Positions 34,766-42,840 of a stretch of DNA of 46,492 nt are shown piece after piece (the first letter of the stretch is position 1; every line of letters begins with the position of its first letter). Source of the DNA: Fidelibacterota bacterium (GTDB lineage Bacteria; Fidelibacterota; Marinisomatia; SCGC-AAA003-L08; JACNLC01); contig JABMOW010000112.1 in NCBI GenBank assembly GCA_013204025.1, positions 1 through 46,492 on the forward strand. The letters run 5' to 3'. The position numbers and the translations under genes were made by a program. A model generated the notes under the pieces. The model did not search any database. It was not told the DNA's origin and was given only the letters and a program-made list of their open reading frames with translations.

Positions 34766-35566
34766 TTGAAATTACGTCAAATACCAAATTTTGCAACCAT
34801 CTTCCATGCGACCGGACTAACAATCCTCCTTTTGATTATAGCAACAATTGGCGGAGTTATTCTTTTGTTGTTGGACATTGACCCGATTGAAAATCCTGCC
34901 GTTCTGTTTCTGAATATCCCTATTTTCGCCATAACGATATTTATTGGTGTAAAATTATTCGGCGTGAAATTTAAGATGATTGCACCTACTATGAGTGTAT
35001 CCCCTTTGCTACTCTTTTGGATTTGTATCATGGCTCTGGGGACGATTATCCTTATTAGTGATATTGCCAATCTCGTTTACTATTTTTTCCCTCCTGATCC
35101 AGAGATTCTTGAAATTTTTGAAATGATTGGTACGACGAGTTACGGCTTAATCGCTGCGGGTTTAATTGCACCCATTACAGAAGAATTATTTTTTCGTGGA
35201 TTTTTAATTTCAGGGCTGTTGAAAAATTATTCAGGATTGCTGGCGATTCTGATTTCAAGCATCCTATTTGGTATGATTCATGAAAATGTTTGGCAAACGA
35301 TCCCAGCAATATTCATGGGATTATTTCTGGGTTGGATTTTTGTGGTTACTCGTAACATTTGGGTATGTGTTGGAATACACTCGGTACAAAATCTACTTTT
35401 TTCAACATTAGATGCTGCACAAATTCAGATAACAGGATTAATCTATCCCATCGATCAGGGTGTACAATTTCAACCTTTGTGGTTGGACTTAACTGGAGCA
35501 TTATTGTTTCTTATAGGGCTTCACTTCATAAGAATTATAGAGAAAACATCAGATGGCAAGACGTAG
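34766..35566 (+). CDS. CPBP intramembrane metalloprotease
   Basis: A 266-residue membrane protein with about seven hydrophobic segments. It has all three CPBP (CAAX protease/bacteriocin-processing, Abi) motifs: 'EELFFRG' (EExxxR), 'FGMIHE' (FxxxH) and 'HSVQN' (HxxxN/B). The start is TTG at 34766, since no ATG occurs before the first helix; a ribosome-binding site is not obvious. It leads an apparent operon with a PspC-type gene and a NatAB-like ABC exporter. CPBP proteases often accompany ABC-2 exporters of this kind. The substrate is unknown. Confidence 0.87.
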   Translation: MKLRQIPNFATIFHATGLTILLLIIATIGGVILLLLDIDPIENPAVLFLNIPIFAITIFIGVKLFGVKFKMIAPTMSVSPLLLFWICIMALGTIILISDIANLVYYFFPPDPEILEIFEMIGTTSYGLIAAGLIAPITEELFFRGFLISGLLKNYSGLLAILISSILFGMIHENVWQTIPAIFMGLFLGWIFVVTRNIWVCVGIHSVQNLLFSTLDAAQIQITGLIYPIDQGVQFQPLWLDLTGALLFLIGLHFIRIIEKTSDGKT

Positions 35567-35569
35567 GCA

Positions 35570-35761
35570 ATGAATTGAATCTATCGAGATTTAGACAATA
35601 AAAAAATAACAGGTGTATGTGCAGAATTGGCAAATTATTTTGATATCGACCCGATGTTGATTCGTATTCTATTTCCGTCCTCAATTTGTGCCGGAGGTGC
35701 GGGTTTAGTTTTGTATCTGCTGAGCTGGTGGTATCTTATTCCAATAGAAATGGAGAAGTAA
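35570..35761 (+). pseudogene. PspC-domain mini-protein gene interrupted by an in-frame TGA
   Basis: The frame reads Met-Asn-stop-Ile and then 'YRDLDNKKITGVCAELANYF' through 'DIDPMLIRILFPSS' and a hydrophobic helix ('GAGLVLYLLSWWYLIP'), which is a complete PspC domain. The only ATG (35570) is followed by TGA at codon 3. No other usual start exists before the domain; ATC at 35579 would be needed. The stop overlaps the ABC gene start (TAATG). Either a CGA-to-TGA type mutation killed the gene or a non-standard start is used. Other genes here use TGA as stop, so recoding is unlikely. Confidence 0.65.
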
Positions 35762-36531
35762 TGATTGAACTCAAGAACGTTACCAAATACTATAAAACTA
35801 CAAAACAGCATAAAAAAGAAAAAAACGATCGGATATCAGGGAAATATTTTAAAGGTGTAGATGATATTTCATTTACGTGCCAACCGGGTAGGGTATTTGG
35901 ACTCTTAGGACCGAATGGCGCAGGGAAAACCACAACATTAAGAATGATATCTACGATTTTGAAACCTACATCAGGAACAATAAGCGTACTTGGATTTGAT
36001 ACTACTAGGCAAGCTAGCGAAGTCAGAAACCATTTGGGATTTTTAACAGGGAATACTGGGTTGTATGACCGGTTGACTGCAGAAGAGATGGTTAAATACT
36101 ATGCTGACCTGTACGGGATGGATAAAGCAACGTATCGTCAACGCCGGGATAAACTGTTCCACCTTCTGGGTATGGAAGAATTTGCTAACCGCAGAAATGG
36201 AAAACTCAGTGATGGAATGAAGCAAAAAGTATCTATCGCCCGGACCATGATCCACGATCCGCAGGTCATCGTATTCGATGAACCGACAGAAGGGCTGGAT
36301 GTCATGACATCCCGGTCCATCATCAATCTGATCAGATTGTGCCGCGATGAAGGAAAAACAGTTATTTTCTCCACACACAGGATGGGTGAAGTAGGTCAAC
36401 TATGCGATGACCTTGCAATAATTCATAATGGTCGCTTATTTTATAATGGAACCTATAAGGATTTTCTTAGTGGAATGAAAACTGAAACATTAGAAGATGA
36501 ATTCATTCGACTGACGGGAGAAGAAGCATGA
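35761..36531 (+). CDS. ABC transporter ATP-binding protein (NatA-like)
   Basis: The start is ATG at 35761, coupled to the PspC stop; the 256-residue frame then opens 'MIELKNVTKYY'. Walker A is 'GPNGAGKTTT', the Q-loop region is 'LGFLTGNTGLYDRLTAEE', the signature is 'LSDGMKQK' (usual LSGGM), Walker B is 'VIVFDEPTEGLD', and the switch His lies in 'FSTHRM'. A 30-residue insert ('TTKQHKKEKNDRISGKYF') after strand 1 is typical of NatA-type exporters. It pairs with the permease that overlaps its stop (ATGA). Confidence 0.93.
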   Translation: MIELKNVTKYYKTTKQHKKEKNDRISGKYFKGVDDISFTCQPGRVFGLLGPNGAGKTTTLRMISTILKPTSGTISVLGFDTTRQASEVRNHLGFLTGNTGLYDRLTAEEMVKYYADLYGMDKATYRQRRDKLFHLLGMEEFANRRNGKLSDGMKQKVSIARTMIHDPQVIVFDEPTEGLDVMTSRSIINLIRLCRDEGKTVIFSTHRMGEVGQLCDDLAIIHNGRLFYNGTYKDFLSGMKTETLEDEFIRLTGEEA

Positions 36532-37721
36532 AAAACATAAAAGTAATATTTAAAAAAGAATTGAAAGATATGTTGCGGGATCGTCGAACACTGATATTTA
36601 TGATCCTTTTCCCACTTCTGTTTGTTCCACTAATCGTTGCAGGGTTGCCAAAACTGATCAGCAGCATATCAGAAAAAAATTTTAACGAAACCCTAACACT
36701 AGCAGTTGTCGGCGAAAGTTATGCACCTGAATTGATAAATCAGTATCGGGAAACAGAGAATTTGATTGTTGTCACAAATGTTCCTGTGGACAGTATAAAT
36801 CAAAGAATATCTGATGAAACGATCGATGGAGCAATTGTCATTTACGAGGAATTCAAAAATAATTTACAAAATATGATTCCGGTTCAAGTGGATTTATACT
36901 TTCGTTCTTCCGACGATCTGGATGCAAAAAAGCGACGATTTGAAAAAGTGCTTTTGGATTTTTCAGACACCATTAAAACAAACCGGTATGAAGTGTTGAA
37001 TTTGGATCAACAAATATTCACCCCCATTGAAATACGATATAACAATATTGCTTCCCAAAAAGAAAGGATTGGAAAATCAGCAGGAGGTTGGCTGCCTTAC
37101 CTGTTTATCCTGTATTGCTTTATGGGAGCGATGTACCCTGCATTGGACTTGGGTGCAGGAGAAAAAGAACGGAAAACTCTTGAAACCATACTGGTATCCC
37201 CGGCATCCAGACTTGAAATATTATTAGGTAAATTTGGTGTCATCACTACATTTGGATTGCTATCCGCCATAATGGGATTGATTGGTCTGTCTATTGGCAT
37301 CAATTTCATGGATGTTTTACCCGAAGAAATCCATACTGTCCTCAAAGATATGCTTGACTTTAAAACCATTGGCATCATTCTGACTTTGGTCGTTCCGGTA
37401 GCAATATTTTTCGCAGCCATTCTGTTGTCCATTTCATTATACGGACGCACCTATAAGGAAGCTCAAAGTCTCATCGCTCCCCTGAACATTGTTGTCATTT
37501 TTCCAGCTGTTATTGGAACCATACCCGGCATCAAGTTCAACGCAATGACAGCAGCCATCCCGATCGTGAATATATCATTGGCAACAAAGGAAGTCATAGC
37601 TGGGACAATTGAAATTCCTCTATTATTTGAAGTATATTTGTCTTTGTTAATTCTTGCAGGTCTTGCCATTTTTCTTGCAGTTAAAATGTTCAACAATGAA
37701 AATGTCATCTTTAGAGGATAA
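36528..37721 (+). CDS. ABC-2 type permease (NatB-like)
   Basis: A 397-residue permease. The N-terminus 'IFKKELKDMLRDRRTLIFMILFPLLFVP' is the classic NatB start, then a large extracytoplasmic domain (about residues 45-185) and five to six C-terminal helices. The motif 'DLGAGEKERKTLETILVSPASR' is the conserved ABC-2 coupling segment. With the upstream ATPase it forms an exporter, possibly for Na+ or a peptide; the substrate is not readable. The ATGA overlap shows coupling. Confidence 0.92.
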   Translation: MKNIKVIFKKELKDMLRDRRTLIFMILFPLLFVPLIVAGLPKLISSISEKNFNETLTLAVVGESYAPELINQYRETENLIVVTNVPVDSINQRISDETIDGAIVIYEEFKNNLQNMIPVQVDLYFRSSDDLDAKKRRFEKVLLDFSDTIKTNRYEVLNLDQQIFTPIEIRYNNIASQKERIGKSAGGWLPYLFILYCFMGAMYPALDLGAGEKERKTLETILVSPASRLEILLGKFGVITTFGLLSAIMGLIGLSIGINFMDVLPEEIHTVLKDMLDFKTIGIILTLVVPVAIFFAAILLSISLYGRTYKEAQSLIAPLNIVVIFPAVIGTIPGIKFNAMTAAIPIVNISLATKEVIAGTIEIPLLFEVYLSLLILAGLAIFLAVKMFNNENVIFRG

Positions 37722-37761
37722 TTTAATGTTTTCTGTCAACAAATAATAAATTGAGTAGAGT

Positions 37762-40128
37762 ATGTTAGCTTCAGTATTAAAGTGGGCTTTTATAAAATAT
37801 AACCGAAAAGCGCTTAATTCCCATTTTTACAACGGGGATGAAAAGTTAACAGGGATTCAAAACCCAGCTAGTGTGTTTTCGGATAATTGGATGATCCCAC
37901 ATATTTATGCAAAAAATAAAGAAGATCTGTTTTTTTCACAGGGGTTTGTTCATGCACGAGACCGAATGTGGCAAATGGAGATGAATCGTCGAATCGGAAT
38001 GGGGGAACTAGCTGAAGCGTTTGGCGAGGACGCACTTCCCACTGACAAACTTACTCGGACTCTTGGTTTTGCGCGACTTGCAAAAAAAGATTTTAAATTA
38101 ATGGATGATACCTATAAACGCTATCTTGAATGTTACTCAAATGGTGTAAATGCGTTCCTCCAACAGAAAAAATTACCGATAGAATTTTTACTTTCAGGGA
38201 TCAAACCCAAACCCTGGGAACCGATTCACTCACTGAGTTGGGGCAGAGTCATGGCATGGACATTATCCCACGGATGGGCTGGAGCCATTGTCAGAGGAGA
38301 GATTGTGCAAAAGGTGGGCGAAGAAATGGCCACCGAGTTAGGGATTCTATATCCAGATGATAATCCAGTTCAATTACCAGATGGTATCGAATTTCATCTT
38401 CTTGATGAAGATGAATTGTACAAAGCAGCTGCAGGACCATTTCTATCGAAAGATATGGAAGGAGGAGGTCGCGGATCTAATGCCTGGGCGATCACCGGTA
38501 GTAGAACACAATCCGGATTACCTTTGCTATGCAACGACACCCATTTAATTTTGACAAAACCGGGAATCTGGTATCTGAATCACCTCTTTTCTGAAGATCA
38601 ATTTCATGTATCTGGAGCGTCACTGGCAGGCATTCCTGGGTGCATGATCGGCCACAATGATCATATCGCTTGGGGAATCACTTTAGCCTTTACCGATTGC
38701 GAAGATATTTTTATCGAACGCGTGGATCCAGCAGATTCAACGCAGTATCAACATAAAGATGGATTTTCAAAATTTAAAATCTTCAAAGAGCAGATCTACG
38801 TAAAAAAATCCGACCCGATCACTATAACGGTCAAATATGCGCAGCATGGTCCGGTTATTGGAGAAGCGATTGGACATCAGAATCATTTGATCAGTCTATG
38901 TTCAATGTCATTATTGCCAAATCGTTTGGTTGAAGGATTTCTTTCAATTTGCACTTCAGAAAATTGGGATGATTTTTCAAAAGCTATCCATTTGATCGAA
39001 GCGCCTCAATTAAATGTTATCTACGCGGATATAAAAGGCAACATCGGACATCGAATTACCGGACTAGTACCCATCCGTAATCAGGGCACAGGGGAAATAC
39101 CATGTAATGGTTGGAGTGGCGAATTTGACTGGATCAGCGCTATTCCGTCAGAAAAAATGCCTTTCACTTTTAATCCCATTAGCGGATTGGCCATTTCCAC
39201 CAACAATAAACCGATTGGAGATGATTATCCCTATTATTTGGGAAATTCATTTATGAATGGGTATCGTGCGAAACGGATAACCGAATTATTGAATCGGGTG
39301 GGAAAGATTGACGGAGATTACTGCGAATCGATAATGTCAGATGTGGAATCAATCCCTGGGAGAATATTGGTTGAAGGATTGATACGGCAATTCAAATCAT
39401 CTCGTCCCAAATCACAAAAGTTAATCGAAGTATTATTATCGTGGGATTTTCAACTAACTACAGATTCCATCGGTGGTACTGCATATGAGGTATTTCTTTA
39501 TCATTGTCTGAAAAATCTCCTGGAACCCAAATTAGGAACGGATCTGACACATCGTTATCTGGGGAAAGGTGAGGTACCTTTACTGCTACCCGTAAATGAA
39601 CTTCTTGGTCACAGCTCAACTGCTTTATTTACTATGCTTCAGAATGGAAATTCAAAATGGTTAAATGATACAAAAGAGGTTATAGAACTCATTGATAAAT
39701 CCCTGGAATCCGCCTGTAATTGGTTAGAAACCAATGTAGGATTTGAGCAAGAGACCTGGCAATGGGGTGACATTCACAAGGTAGTATTCAGGCATAGTAT
39801 GTCGATTAAAAAACCACTGGACAAAGTGTTTGACTCTGCTGAATATTCGATGAAAGGGGATACGGATACGGTTTGTCAGTCCGCATTCAATCCAGCGACA
39901 CCATTCCATGCTACAGAGTGGTGCCCTTCATTTCGGATGGTGGTGGATTTGTCAGACTTCAGAAAGACGAAGATGCTTGCACCGCCAGGGCAGAGTGGGA
40001 TACTTGGTAGTAAACATTATGGTGATCAAGAAGAAAGTTGGTTTAACCACAAATTTATAACAATGCTGTGGGATAAGAAAGATGTGGTTGCGAGTTGCAA
40101 GGACCGATTGGATATATCTCCCAAATAG
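37762..40128 (+). CDS. Penicillin acylase family (Ntn) hydrolase
   Basis: A 788-residue member of the penicillin amidase/aculeacin acylase family. The alpha-chain shows 'DNWMIPHIYAKNKEDLFFSQ' and 'GFVHARDRMWQMEMNRRIG'. The autocatalytic cleavage site is 'GRGSNAWAITGSRT', giving Ser239 as the new N-terminal nucleophile. The beta-chain then has 'NDTHL' and 'GHNDHIAWGIT' with the expected Asn. No clear signal peptide precedes the fold, unlike the periplasmic relatives. The substrate may be an acyl-homoserine lactone or another N-acyl amide; this cannot be decided. Confidence 0.9.
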   Translation: MLASVLKWAFIKYNRKALNSHFYNGDEKLTGIQNPASVFSDNWMIPHIYAKNKEDLFFSQGFVHARDRMWQMEMNRRIGMGELAEAFGEDALPTDKLTRTLGFARLAKKDFKLMDDTYKRYLECYSNGVNAFLQQKKLPIEFLLSGIKPKPWEPIHSLSWGRVMAWTLSHGWAGAIVRGEIVQKVGEEMATELGILYPDDNPVQLPDGIEFHLLDEDELYKAAAGPFLSKDMEGGGRGSNAWAITGSRTQSGLPLLCNDTHLILTKPGIWYLNHLFSEDQFHVSGASLAGIPGCMIGHNDHIAWGITLAFTDCEDIFIERVDPADSTQYQHKDGFSKFKIFKEQIYVKKSDPITITVKYAQHGPVIGEAIGHQNHLISLCSMSLLPNRLVEGFLSICTSENWDDFSKAIHLIEAPQLNVIYADIKGNIGHRITGLVPIRNQGTGEIPCNGWSGEFDWISAIPSEKMPFTFNPISGLAISTNNKPIGDDYPYYLGNSFMNGYRAKRITELLNRVGKIDGDYCESIMSDVESIPGRILVEGLIRQFKSSRPKSQKLIEVLLSWDFQLTTDSIGGTAYEVFLYHCLKNLLEPKLGTDLTHRYLGKGEVPLLLPVNELLGHSSTALFTMLQNGNSKWLNDTKEVIELIDKSLESACNWLETNVGFEQETWQWGDIHKVVFRHSMSIKKPLDKVFDSAEYSMKGDTDTVCQSAFNPATPFHATEWCPSFRMVVDLSDFRKTKMLAPPGQSGILGSKHYGDQEESWFNHKFITMLWDKKDVVASCKDRLDISPK

Positions 40129-40183
40129 CATTCATTATTTGACATGGATAAATTTAATTAACAATAAATGGCAGCAATTAGAT

Positions 40184-40804
40184 ATGGAAAACAAAGAGAC
40201 ACCACCTCGAATTACCATCAATAAAGTTTATACTCGAACAGGGGATAAAGGAACTACTCGATTAGTTGGAGGACAGTTAAGGGAAAAATCGGATATCCGA
40301 TTGAAATGCTATGGGGAAGTGGATGAACTAAACAGTGTCATTGGTGGGTGCATCGAGATGCTGAAAAAAGATCAGTTCACGGATCCCCGCTGGAAAGATC
40401 TGTCCACCATATTAATCAGAATCCAACATGAATTATTTAATTTGGGGACAACGATTGCAACATTGCCAGAGGATATTGTCCCGAAAATGCCACAAGTCAG
40501 GGTAGAGGATATCACAAAATTGGAAAAAGAGATAGACGATTTCAATCATGATCTCCCAACATTACATTCATTTGTACTACCGGGAGGTTCAGAGGTTAAT
40601 GTTTGGTTTCATCTTGCCAGAACCGTTTGCAGACGGGTAGAGCGAACCTGTGTTGAACTTATGCAAACGGAGCAGCTTGATATGATTGTTATCCAATATT
40701 TAAATCGGCTGTCTGATGCATTATTCGTCTGGAGTCGGTGGGTGAATAAAGCACAAAATTGTAAAGAGCAGTTGTGGGAACCCTTTGATAAATCGGTGGA
40801 CTAA
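40184..40804 (+). CDS. pduO: Cob(I)alamin adenosyltransferase, PduO type
   Basis: Transfers the adenosyl group from ATP to cob(I)alamin. The ATG at 40184 gives 206 residues, the family norm; the longer frame runs into the previous gene. The ATP motif is 'VYTRTGDKGTTRLVGG', with 'YGEVDELNSVIG' and the C-terminal 'FHLARTVCRRVERT' (conserved R-x-x-x-R-x-x-E-R) and 'QYLNRLSDALFVWSRW'. It is the last + strand gene before the cassette array. No cobalamin genes lie next to it. Confidence 0.95.
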   Translation: MENKETPPRITINKVYTRTGDKGTTRLVGGQLREKSDIRLKCYGEVDELNSVIGGCIEMLKKDQFTDPRWKDLSTILIRIQHELFNLGTTIATLPEDIVPKMPQVRVEDITKLEKEIDDFNHDLPTLHSFVLPGGSEVNVWFHLARTVCRRVERTCVELMQTEQLDMIVIQYLNRLSDALFVWSRWVNKAQNCKEQLWEPFDKSVD

Positions 40805-41014
40805 ATTCCTCCATAAAACAAAAAAGGAGTTGATATTCACTCACTATTTGGTGGTTATATCCACCAACCATTTAACAATCCCTGATTGACAATTTCATTT
40901 ATCTAAATCCAACATCGCTTTCTAACGAAAAAATCACGGGCGTAAACATCCTTTGTCAACAATGGTTTATTATGACAATTCAATTTTATTTGTGCACAAA
41001 TCTGTTGTGATGCT
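40805..41014. other. Gap between the core chromosome and the cassette array
   Basis: About 210 bases of AT-rich DNA without a gene. It holds a short hairpin TTGGTGG-TTATAT-CCACCAA (40848-40867) with no T-run, perhaps a weak terminator for the adenosyltransferase gene. The integron-like array starts at its right side. Confidence 0.4.
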
Positions 41015-41211
41015 GCCTAGCGTTCACGTTCGGTGGATTGGAAAGTTATGCAAATGCGAGGATATAACATTAATATTACTGCTATAATCAACCAGCTATC
41101 CGAAAAGCCCAAAGGGAAATATTTATGATTGTGAAAGAAACATCTACCAATGATTATTTCCACAATTTTTTCATTTGCTCAAATGCTATGCCATTTGCTA
41201 ATTCGTTACAC
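41015..41211 (-). repeat. attC-like site A (array end)
   Basis: On the - strand it runs from GTGTAAC (41211-41205), which overlaps the last codons of the cassette gene, to GCTAGGC (41021-41015). The inner arms 'GCAAATGGCATAGCATTTG' and 'CGCATTTGC' are partly complementary. The boxes deviate from consensus, as often at the distal end of an array, so this site is the least certain. Confidence 0.45.
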
Positions 41212-41440
41212 GCAATTGACCATCTCTAGTAACTTCGGCCCAACTACCATTAGAACCAACTATTACTACTTCTGATGGATTGGTTAGACAAATACAACAA
41301 TATTTACCACCATCTTTTTGTACGGTTGATGATAGAAACCGTTTATTACTATCTTTTTGCCATTTATCCATATCTTGGTATAAACCATACATTGTTGAAT
41401 TTTCAAAATATTTAACATTGTGGCTATTATTTTCTTTCAT
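41198..41440 (-). CDS. Cassette-encoded small hypothetical protein
   Basis: An 80-residue protein. The N-terminal half is polar and probably helical ('YGLYQDMDKWQKDSNKRFLS'). The C-terminal half contains 'KYCCICLTNPSEVVIVGSNG' and ends 'VTRDGQLRVTN', which suggests a small beta-rich fold with a Cys cluster. I recall similar small proteins from cassette arrays but can name no function. AGGAGTAATT precedes the ATG. The stop lies inside attC-like site A, a compact arrangement typical of cassettes. Confidence 0.65.
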   Translation of the reverse strand: MKENNSHNVKYFENSTMYGLYQDMDKWQKDSNKRFLSSTVQKDGGKYCCICLTNPSEVVIVGSNGSWAEVTRDGQLRVTN

Positions 41441-41573
41441 AATTACTCCTATTTAATTAATCTTTTAGTGTAATGAACAGGCGTATAATATGTTACCATA
41501 ACATAACTAAACCCTATTCAGATTTGGTTTTCCCCAAAATGAATTTTTGTAATCTATTTCTTTTACCCGTTTT

Positions 41574-41705
41574 GCAATTAAAGGTAGCTCTCCGGCGTGA
41601 ATATTATCGGTACTTTTCATAATGGCTAAATCTAACATGTTTAATTCAAACAAACCCCAATTTCGTGCTACCTGCTTTTCACATCAGAAGCAGCGTGTGT
41701 TGGCT
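41574..41705 (-). repeat. attC-like site B
   Basis: On the - strand it starts at AGCCAAC (41705-41699), followed by ACACGCTGC as in site C. Internal 'GTGAAAAGCAGGTAGC' pairs imperfectly with 'TTCACGCCGGAGAGCTACC' near its end. The closing box (about 41580-41574, 'TAATTGC') is degenerate. A 170-base stretch with a weak palindrome lies between this site and the next cassette gene start. Confidence 0.6.
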
Positions 41706-41735
41706 GTTGAATTGCCAACAAGCTTTGAACATTCT

Positions 41736-42161
41736 TCATATTAGTACTTTTTTCATGTAATACATTGTGTGACCTTTAGGGAAGTCATCAAGTTCACCGA
41801 ATACAACATATCCTAGTTTCTTGTAAAATTCTAGTGCTTGGAAACTGGTTGTTTCAAGGCATACAGAGTGAAGCTTATTTCTTTTTGAATATTCTTCAGC
41901 TTTCTTTAGTAGTTGCTTTCCAATACCAGTTAATCTGAATGAATCTTTAACCCAAATAACCTCAATGTTCACCCAATCCCAAAAGGTAACAGCTCTAATA
42001 CCCCCAATAATATTTCCTACATCATCCCTAGCGAATACTGCAAACTTCAATTCTTCTTCAATGGCTATTCCACCGACATATTTTGTGTTGTGCGATTGAA
42101 GGCCTTCACTGACAATCTGCAAATCTTCGGGCTTTGGGTTTTGACTAACTTCGATTTTCAT
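41736..42161 (-). CDS. Cassette-encoded GNAT family N-acetyltransferase
   Basis: A 141-residue acetyltransferase. The acetyl-CoA loop is 'RLTGIGKQLLKKAEEYSK' (Q/R-x-x-G-x-G/A, near residue 85), preceded by a strand 'VNIEVIWVKDSFR'. The end motif is 'SFQALEFYKKLGYVVFGELDD', typical for GNAT motif B. The acceptor is unknown. GNAT genes are among the commonest integron cassette genes. It is flanked by attC-like sites B and C. Confidence 0.88.
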   Translation of the reverse strand: MKIEVSQNPKPEDLQIVSEGLQSHNTKYVGGIAIEEELKFAVFARDDVGNIIGGIRAVTFWDWVNIEVIWVKDSFRLTGIGKQLLKKAEEYSKRNKLHSVCLETTSFQALEFYKKLGYVVFGELDDFPKGHTMYYMKKVLI

Positions 42162-42181
42162 TCAAAAACTACCTTTTTGAC

Positions 42182-42332
42182 AGCTAACGAGATTGCTCTG
42201 CGGTGTGAAAGTTATTGGTACATTTCATATTAACTATATCTAACATATTTTTTACCTAAAAACCTCATTCCCACGTTACCAGCATTTCATGCCTGCCCGT
42301 CGTTAGAGGGTCCGTAGCAGCGTGTGTTGGGC
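42182..42332 (-). repeat. attC-like site C
   Basis: On the - strand it runs from GCCCAAC (42332-42326) to GTTAGCT (42188-42182), 151 nt. After the first box come 'ACACGCTGCTACGGACCC', 'TCTAACGACGGGCAGGC' and 'ATGAAATGCTGG', which pair imperfectly with 'CCAATAACTTTCACACCGC' near the far end. The first box is the exact complement of GTTGGGC, which opens the same cassette at 42814-42808. Confidence 0.78.
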
Positions 42333-42341
42333 AGCTAATTG

Positions 42342-42755
42342 TCATTTACGCTTACCTTGAATTATTATTACTCCAAGATATATTTCAACAATGCCTAGTG
42401 CAAAATATAAACCGTGTAACCAATGAAAACCTCCCAGCCAATAAACTTGCAGAATAATCCATAATAACAGAAAAATACCTAAACAAATTGCCATTATTCC
42501 AGAGTAGCTATTTTTCTTAAAACTTGCTAATGCTCCAAAAACACTTCCTAGTCCATTTATAAGAAACAAAACGATACCTGGAATTAAATATGACGTAAAA
42601 GGTGAATTAGCAAGCAATTCAATTGGAATTTGAAGAAATGAACCATCAGGATGAATAAGTAATCCTATTCCCCCAAATATTGCTCCTACACCGATAAATA
42701 ATTGGAGTAACCAAAGCAATTTATTAGCAAGTTTATCATTTAATAGTTTGAACAT
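42342..42755 (-). CDS. Cassette-encoded four-helix membrane protein
   Basis: A 137-residue protein with four hydrophobic helices (about residues 13-33, 52-76, 84-106 and 113-133) and charged ends ('MFKLLNDKLANK', 'QGKRK'). It resembles small DoxX- or DUF-type cassette membrane proteins in layout, but I find no family motif. Its cassette is bounded by complementary boxes GTTGGGC and GCCCAAC, so gene and site travel as one unit. Confidence 0.7.
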   Translation of the reverse strand: MFKLLNDKLANKLLWLLQLFIGVGAIFGGIGLLIHPDGSFLQIPIELLANSPFTSYLIPGIVLFLINGLGSVFGALASFKKNSYSGIMAICLGIFLLLWIILQVYWLGGFHWLHGLYFALGIVEIYLGVIIIQGKRK

Positions 42756-42807
42756 ATGTTTTGATCTACTTAAATATTTCTAACTTTTACTCAGTGTACA
42801 TAAGACT

Positions 42808-42826
42808 GCCCAACGCTTGGTTGGGT
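42808..42826 (-). repeat. Collapsed attC remnant
   Basis: On the - strand the sequence is ACCCAAC-CAAGC-GTTGGGC: an R''-type box and an R'-type box separated by only five bases. All other sites here have 110 or more bases between these boxes. The two boxes belong to different cassettes (ACCCAAC to the 42841-44370 gene, GTTGGGC to the 42342-42755 gene). This looks like a site that lost its centre by deletion. Confidence 0.6.
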
Positions 42827-42840
42827 CTCTTCTGTCCTGT

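Noticed and set aside
35570-35761. Reading TGA as a sense codon (recoding) in the PspC gene
   Set aside because: Several genes in the window end in TGA at the expected length (pgpA, both pilin genes, the ABC ATPase), so TGA is a normal stop here.
40848-40867. Hairpin after the adenosyltransferase gene as a terminator
   Set aside because: The stem is only 7 bp with no T-run after it, so I do not call it a terminator.
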